In this document: positions 60,516 to 64,000 of the stretch, piece by piece
Layout: each line of letters begins with the position of its first letter
Numbering within the stretch: the first letter of the stretch is position 1
Assembly: GCA_016296065.1 (NCBI GenBank)
Contig: JAEDKA010000011.1
Location: 13,006 to 77,005, forward strand
Length of the DNA: 64,000 bases
Direction of reading: 5' to 3'
Origin: Kiritimatiellia bacterium
GTDB lineage: Bacteria > Verrucomicrobiota > Kiritimatiellia > RFP12 > UBA1067
Made by a program: the position numbers and the translations under genes
Notes under the pieces: generated by a model
What the model saw: the letters and a program-made list of their open reading frames with translations, nothing else
Databases searched by the model: none
Told to the model about the DNA's origin: nothing

Positions 60516-63095
60516 TCACAGCGACTTGAAGGCGTCGTAGTAGCGGCCGCCGAGAATGCGCTGAGCTTCGCGGTCGAAGTGGTGGCGGTCCTGGTTTGAG
60601 AGACCCTCCGACGAAACGACGGCGGATTTGGGGAGGAGCGACGGGATTTTGCCGATTCCAGGGTTGATGCGCGCGGCATGGTCTCCGTCCGGACGCATCC
60701 AGCGCCCGATCTCGCCCGCAATGACAGGAACGTCGCCCTCTCCGAGCTCCCTGCGCAGCTCGGACATCATGCGCGCGAAGTCCCTCGGATACGACTCGTT
60801 CAGCCCTGTTTCGTCCTTCGCCTTCGCGGCGTCCGTCTCCCCTTGATGCCAGAGAATCGCGATGAACTTTCCGTTGGCCTGCGCGATCTTCGCGCGTTCA
60901 AGCGCCTTGGCATAGTTCACGCCCTTCCGCTCGCCCTTCGGGGGTGGGTTCCACGAATAGAACGGACTCCCCCCGACCGCGCACGGCACAACGCCTATGC
61001 TCTCGCCCGGATGGTCCGCGAGATATCGCCTCACGAACTCGTCGACAGGCCCGACCGCAGCCACCGTCTTGTCGAAATGGTATGGGGCCTTCGCCGCCAC
61101 CCAGCGTCCGTCACGATCGAGCTTGTACGCGCGCGGCACGACCTCCATGTCCGCGTCGGACATCTTCGCGCGCCCTGCCATGTTGGACTGCCCCATGCAG
61201 AGGACGAGCTTCATGTCCTTCGGCGCGTCAACGGGCTTCTCCGCTGGATCTCGCGCCAGCTCCCCGACGGCCTCGTACCTCGCTATGTCGTCCGCAGACG
61301 AACCGGCTCTCGCACGGTCGACGTAAACCTTATCCTCCCAGCCCGCGCCACGCGGAAGCACTTTCAGGACAAGCCGCTTCGTTCCCTTCGGCAGACGGCG
61401 GAGAGCGTAGCGTATCGGAAGCCCCTTCCAGAAATCGTCCTGCACAAGCACGCCGTCCGCATAGAGCCGCGCCATGTCGCCGACGTATGCGATCTCCAGT
61501 ATCGTATCGCCGGCCTTGAAAGGCACCTCGTATTCCGCGGCCGCATCCCACGCGCTCTCCTCTGGCGGCATCGCGACGCCGTTGGGTCCGACTGCGACAG
61601 GCGGCGGGGTGCCGGCCGGCTTCAGAAGCGTAAGATCAGTTGCGGAAAGGCGGCAACCTTCGACAACCGACGGACGACGGCCCGCGAGTGTCCGTCCGTC
61701 TACGATGCGCTCCACCTTGCCGTCCTTCTCGACGCCGATCCAGCATTCGCCGTCGGGGTTGATGCGGCGCACGTAGTCGTTGTGGAATATGAACCGTCCG
61801 CGGCGCGTTTCGCTTTTACTCACGAACACAGGATCGGCTACGGCAAGCTCCTCCGCGTTTTCGCGGCAGAAGTCCGCAAGCGCCTTGATCATCCAGTAGG
61901 CATACTGCGGCTCCCCGAATTCGCTTATCGGCGCCATGAACTCATAGCTCACGACCGGAAGGTCGTTCCAGTTCGTGAAGCGGTCGCGCTGGCTTTCCGC
62001 CATGTTGACGCCGAAGTCGGTCGGATTCGATCCGCCGTGGTACATGTAGAACCCGGGGAGATTCGAACCGCTGCCCAACTTGACGACGGCGAGCGCGAAG
62101 GCGTCCATAGGCTCCATCACGAGGCGCCTGTGGTAACTTGACGTCATGCCGCCGCCGAGCTCGCAGGTAAAGTACGGATACTGCTCCGCGCCCTTCGCGT
62201 CCTCGGACTTCTGTTTCCCCAGCTGTTCCGTGGCGATCACCGAAGACGTGCGCGCGGGGCGCATGGCAAACGCATCCTTGTAGCTGCCGGGCATCGACTT
62301 GAGCTCGCGGTCCCAGAATCCCTCCGCATAGTCGCCGTAGAGCGGAATCATCTCGCCGAACGTCGTCTCGGGTCCGTTTAGCCGCGGCCAGCCGGTCCGC
62401 GTGTACATCGGGACGTCAAATCCCGCGTCCACCGCGAGCTTTTTGAGCGCCTGGTAATAGGGCCACGGCCCGCGGCTTTCGTTCTCCAGCTGCACGCCGA
62501 TGACCGGTCCGCCGTTTTTCCAGAGATGCGGCGCTACTTCCGAGTGGACGCGCTCGAACAGCTTCTTCGTCTCGCCGAGAAAACGCGCGTCGCGTGAACG
62601 CAGGATCTGCCGCGCCTTCTTCGCGTCGCCGTTCGCCCATCCATACGCCTTGTCGACGAGCCAGTCGGGGAAGCCGCCCTCGCGGCACTCGCCGTGCGCC
62701 CACGGACCGATCCGCACAACCGCCCAGAGCCCTGCCTTTTTGACTTCGCCAAGGAACGCCGACAAGTCCCTGTTTCCCGAGAAATCCCATTCGCCCTCCT
62801 TCCATTCGTGGTGGTTCCAGAACACGTATGTCGAGACGATGGAAACGCCTCCCGCCTTCATCGTCGCAAGAGACTTCGCCCATTCGTCGCGCGGCACGCG
62901 GGAATAGTGCATCTCGCCCATGACGGGGATGAGCGCCCTGCCGTTGAGCCTGAGGCACTTCGACGTGACGTCTATTCTGTCGCCGTTCGGCGCGACGTTC
63001 GCGCCCTGCTGAATAACGGACTCGGCCGCGGCGGAAAAGGCTGCCGCCGCGGCGGCAATTACGACAAGGCATGCGCTTGAAAGAATCTTTTTCAT
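60516..63095 (-). CDS. Secreted GH35 beta-galactosidase fused to a SASA-type acetylesterase
   Basis: 859 residues; signal peptide (about 1-24) whose DNA resembles that of the four-enzyme fusion gene. GH35: L-I-P-V-M-G-E-M-H-Y-S-R, V-I-G-V-Q-L-E-N-E-S (acid Glu about 203) and F-T-C-E-L-G-G-G (probable nucleophile about 311), then galactose-binding-like beta domains. From about 625 a DUF303/SASA SGNH esterase: C-M-G-Q-S-N-M-A-G-R (Ser near 636), V-G-G-S-P-F-Y-S-W, W-H-Q-G-E-T-D-A and D-R-H-H-F-D near the end. It probably removes beta-galactose and acetyl groups from the same substrate. Confidence 0.87.
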   Translation of the reverse strand: MKKILSSACLVVIAAAAAAFSAAAESVIQQGANVAPNGDRIDVTSKCLRLNGRALIPVMGEMHYSRVPRDEWAKSLATMKAGGVSIVSTYVFWNHHEWKEGEWDFSGNRDLSAFLGEVKKAGLWAVVRIGPWAHGECREGGFPDWLVDKAYGWANGDAKKARQILRSRDARFLGETKKLFERVHSEVAPHLWKNGGPVIGVQLENESRGPWPYYQALKKLAVDAGFDVPMYTRTGWPRLNGPETTFGEMIPLYGDYAEGFWDRELKSMPGSYKDAFAMRPARTSSVIATEQLGKQKSEDAKGAEQYPYFTCELGGGMTSSYHRRLVMEPMDAFALAVVKLGSGSNLPGFYMYHGGSNPTDFGVNMAESQRDRFTNWNDLPVVSYEFMAPISEFGEPQYAYWMIKALADFCRENAEELAVADPVFVSKSETRRGRFIFHNDYVRRINPDGECWIGVEKDGKVERIVDGRTLAGRRPSVVEGCRLSATDLTLLKPAGTPPPVAVGPNGVAMPPEESAWDAAAEYEVPFKAGDTILEIAYVGDMARLYADGVLVQDDFWKGLPIRYALRRLPKGTKRLVLKVLPRGAGWEDKVYVDRARAGSSADDIARYEAVGELARDPAEKPVDAPKDMKLVLCMGQSNMAGRAKMSDADMEVVPRAYKLDRDGRWVAAKAPYHFDKTVAAVGPVDEFVRRYLADHPGESIGVVPCAVGGSPFYSWNPPPKGERKGVNYAKALERAKIAQANGKFIAILWHQGETDAAKAKDETGLNESYPRDFARMMSELRRELGEGDVPVIAGEIGRWMRPDGDHAARINPGIGKIPSLLPKSAVVSSEGLSNQDRHHFDREAQRILGGRYYDAFKSL

Positions 63096-63101
63096 GCTTC
63101 C

Positions 63102-63144
63102 ATTATACCAAAACCGGCATCGTCACAACATACCCAGTCGGGTA
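63102..63144 (-). promoter_or_regulatory. Leaderless promoter with TACCC-type palindrome, GH35 gene
   Basis: TACCCAGTCGGGTA (63131-63144), 23 nt, -10 box TATAAT (63107-63102), GGAAGC, ATG at 63095. Same palindrome and spacing as at 12344 and 22940. Confidence 0.72.
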
Positions 63145-63181
63145 CTAATCAAGGGCCATATTCCGAATCGGGGGAGCTCAA

Positions 63182-63262
63182 AGCAGGCGATCCGCAGGAA
63201 TGACCGCGTCAAAGCCATGCTCGGCCTCCGCGCCAATCTCGCGCCGTCTCTTTATCTCAAAG
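63182..63262 (-). pseudogene. Second fragment of the Fic-like gene
   Basis: Minus-strand frame containing F-E-I-K-R-R-R-E-I-G-A-E-A-E-H-G-F-D-A-V-I-P-A-D, matching the relic at 23540-23791. Too short to assign by itself; it marks the same former gene beside the second ACT copy. Confidence 0.4.
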
Positions 63263-63280
63263 ACATTTCGCAAGCTGCAT

Positions 63281-63377
63281 GGGCTACTAATCGACATTTT
63301 GCAGATTAGCAGCCCATATTCAGGCCAATCACCGCAGATTTCGGGTTACTAAACGACAAAATGCCGTTTTACAGCCC
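63281..63377. promoter_or_regulatory. Two tandem inverted repeats beside the Fic relic
   Basis: Stem 1: GGGCTACTAATC (63281-63292) with GATTAGCAGCCC (63304-63315). Stem 2: GGGTTACTAAAC (63343-63354) with GTTTTACAGCCC (63366-63377, imperfect). Layout, spacing and the shared AAAATGCCGT resemble the pair upstream of the ATPase gene at 32958. Confidence 0.55.
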
Positions 63378-63411
63378 AAGGCTAAACAGGACCTCATAGA
63401 TTCCGGTTTGA

Positions 63412-64000
63412 CGTGCGAAACAGTCATGTGATACAATGTGCACAATTTAATGGACATTGAACATCACCATGAAACTTGAAGCGATAAAAGGCGAATTCTC
63501 CGTATGCAAGGTAGCGGACTACTCACTCACAGACCTCTCCGCACCTTTCGTGTTCACTGGCGCGACGGACGAGGAACGATCGCTCGTGTGTCCGACAGTG
63601 TCCGTCCCGGAAAACACGACCGACCGCGACGACGGCTGGCGCGCGTTCCGCGTCATGGGCACACTCGACTTCTCGCTCACCGGCATTCTCGCGCGACTGT
63701 CCGCCGTACTCGCCGAGAACAAGATCGGGATATTCGCCGTATCCACATTCAACACAGACTACATCCTCACCAAGAGCGCCAATTTCGACCGAGCGCTCGC
63801 CGTGCTGCGAGCGTCAGGGTACGAAATAGACGCCTAGCCACGCCACAGGCCTACTTTGTGTTGTCGACGGTAGTATAGCAAACTTCCCTGTCGCTGTGCT
63901 AAAAAAATGGGCACATGCCGAGATGGGGTGCAACGGGCGATTTAAGCAAGGATGCAGCAAAGTGCCCGCATCTGCGCATAGCGCATATATTGGCGTATAT
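63412..64000. repeat. Right copy of the direct duplication (ACT gene unit)
   Basis: Matches 23750-24351 in the same orientation and continues to the window edge. The differences are a few substitutions in the gene and several substitutions and indels downstream. Confidence 0.9.
63469..63837 (+). CDS. ACT-domain protein, copy 2
   Basis: 122 residues, the same as the protein at 23817 except Val for Ala in the final helix (A-L-A-V-L-R-A-S-G-Y). Upstream and downstream sequences are shared too. Two nearly identical copies 40 kb apart suggest a recent duplication or ongoing gene conversion; both frames are intact. Confidence 0.8.
   Translation: MKLEAIKGEFSVCKVADYSLTDLSAPFVFTGATDEERSLVCPTVSVPENTTDRDDGWRAFRVMGTLDFSLTGILARLSAVLAENKIGIFAVSTFNTDYILTKSANFDRALAVLRASGYEIDA

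Noticed and set aside
1..64000. Search for tRNA, rRNA, integrase, transposase, phage or SusC/SusD genes
   Set aside because: None could be recognised on either strand, so no classical mobile island or Bacteroidetes-type utilisation locus is claimed.

Overview
The window is GC-rich bacterial DNA with no rRNA, tRNA, integrase or phage genes visible. It is packed with secreted carbohydrate-active enzymes (CAZymes), tandem OB-fold sensor kinases, autotransporter-type beta-helical repeat proteins ending in a G-L-x-(I/L)-(I/V)-F-R tail, and no SusC/SusD pair. This suggests a gut or rumen member of the PVC superphylum, most likely Kiritimatiellota. That placement is inference; no marker gene is present.

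Layout. 1-2.3 kb: start of a TolC-like gene and a two-component pair (RR1/HK1). 2.3-23 kb: one strand of giant secreted enzymes, namely a CE12-type esterase with repeat modules, a beta-propeller glycosidase, a GH2, a GH2-GH106 fusion and a 2163-residue GH27-GH78-CE4-GH106 fusion. 23-24.7 kb: a 20-residue-repeat protein and the left copy of a ~600-bp direct duplication carrying an ACT-domain gene. 24.7-29.8 kb: two GH95 genes and a response regulator with a shortened receiver. 29.8-35.1 kb: a cluster of truncated genes (PIN, GH51, phosphoesterase, sialate esterase, DUF4886, a C-terminal tail) around an intact ArchATPase flanked by a 174-bp repeat. 35.2-43.9 kb: an operon of PfkB kinase, class II aldolase, MFS sugar porter, fucose-isomerase-like enzyme, LamG/beta-helix protein and GH51. 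44-49.8 kb: an operon of sorbitol-type dehydrogenase, 1-phosphofructokinase-type kinase, glycerophosphodiesterase, GlpT-like antiporter and Tat-exported phosphoesterase, divergent from a XylR-type regulator. 51-63 kb: a GH106 relic, GH39, alginate-lyase-family enzyme, beta-helix protein, a second sensor/regulator pair and a GH35-esterase fusion. The right copy of the ACT duplication closes the window.

How it fits together. The enzymes suit a rhamnose-, galactose-, arabinose- and fucose/L-galactose-rich acetylated plant polysaccharide such as rhamnogalacturonan. The two central operons import and metabolise the released sugars and glycerophosphodiesters. Two regulatory codes can be read. (1) A palindrome near TACCC-N4/6-GGGTA lies 22-23 nt before the -10 box of nine CAZyme or beta-helix genes and one relic, the position of a class II activator; the NarL/LuxR-type regulators encoded here are candidates. 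(2) A TTGCA-N16-TTGCA direct repeat (one copy degenerate) lies 23 nt before the -10 box of three promoters and fits the XylR-type regulator. Many of these genes, and both sensor kinase genes, have the -10 hexamer exactly 6 nt before the ATG, implying leaderless mRNAs.
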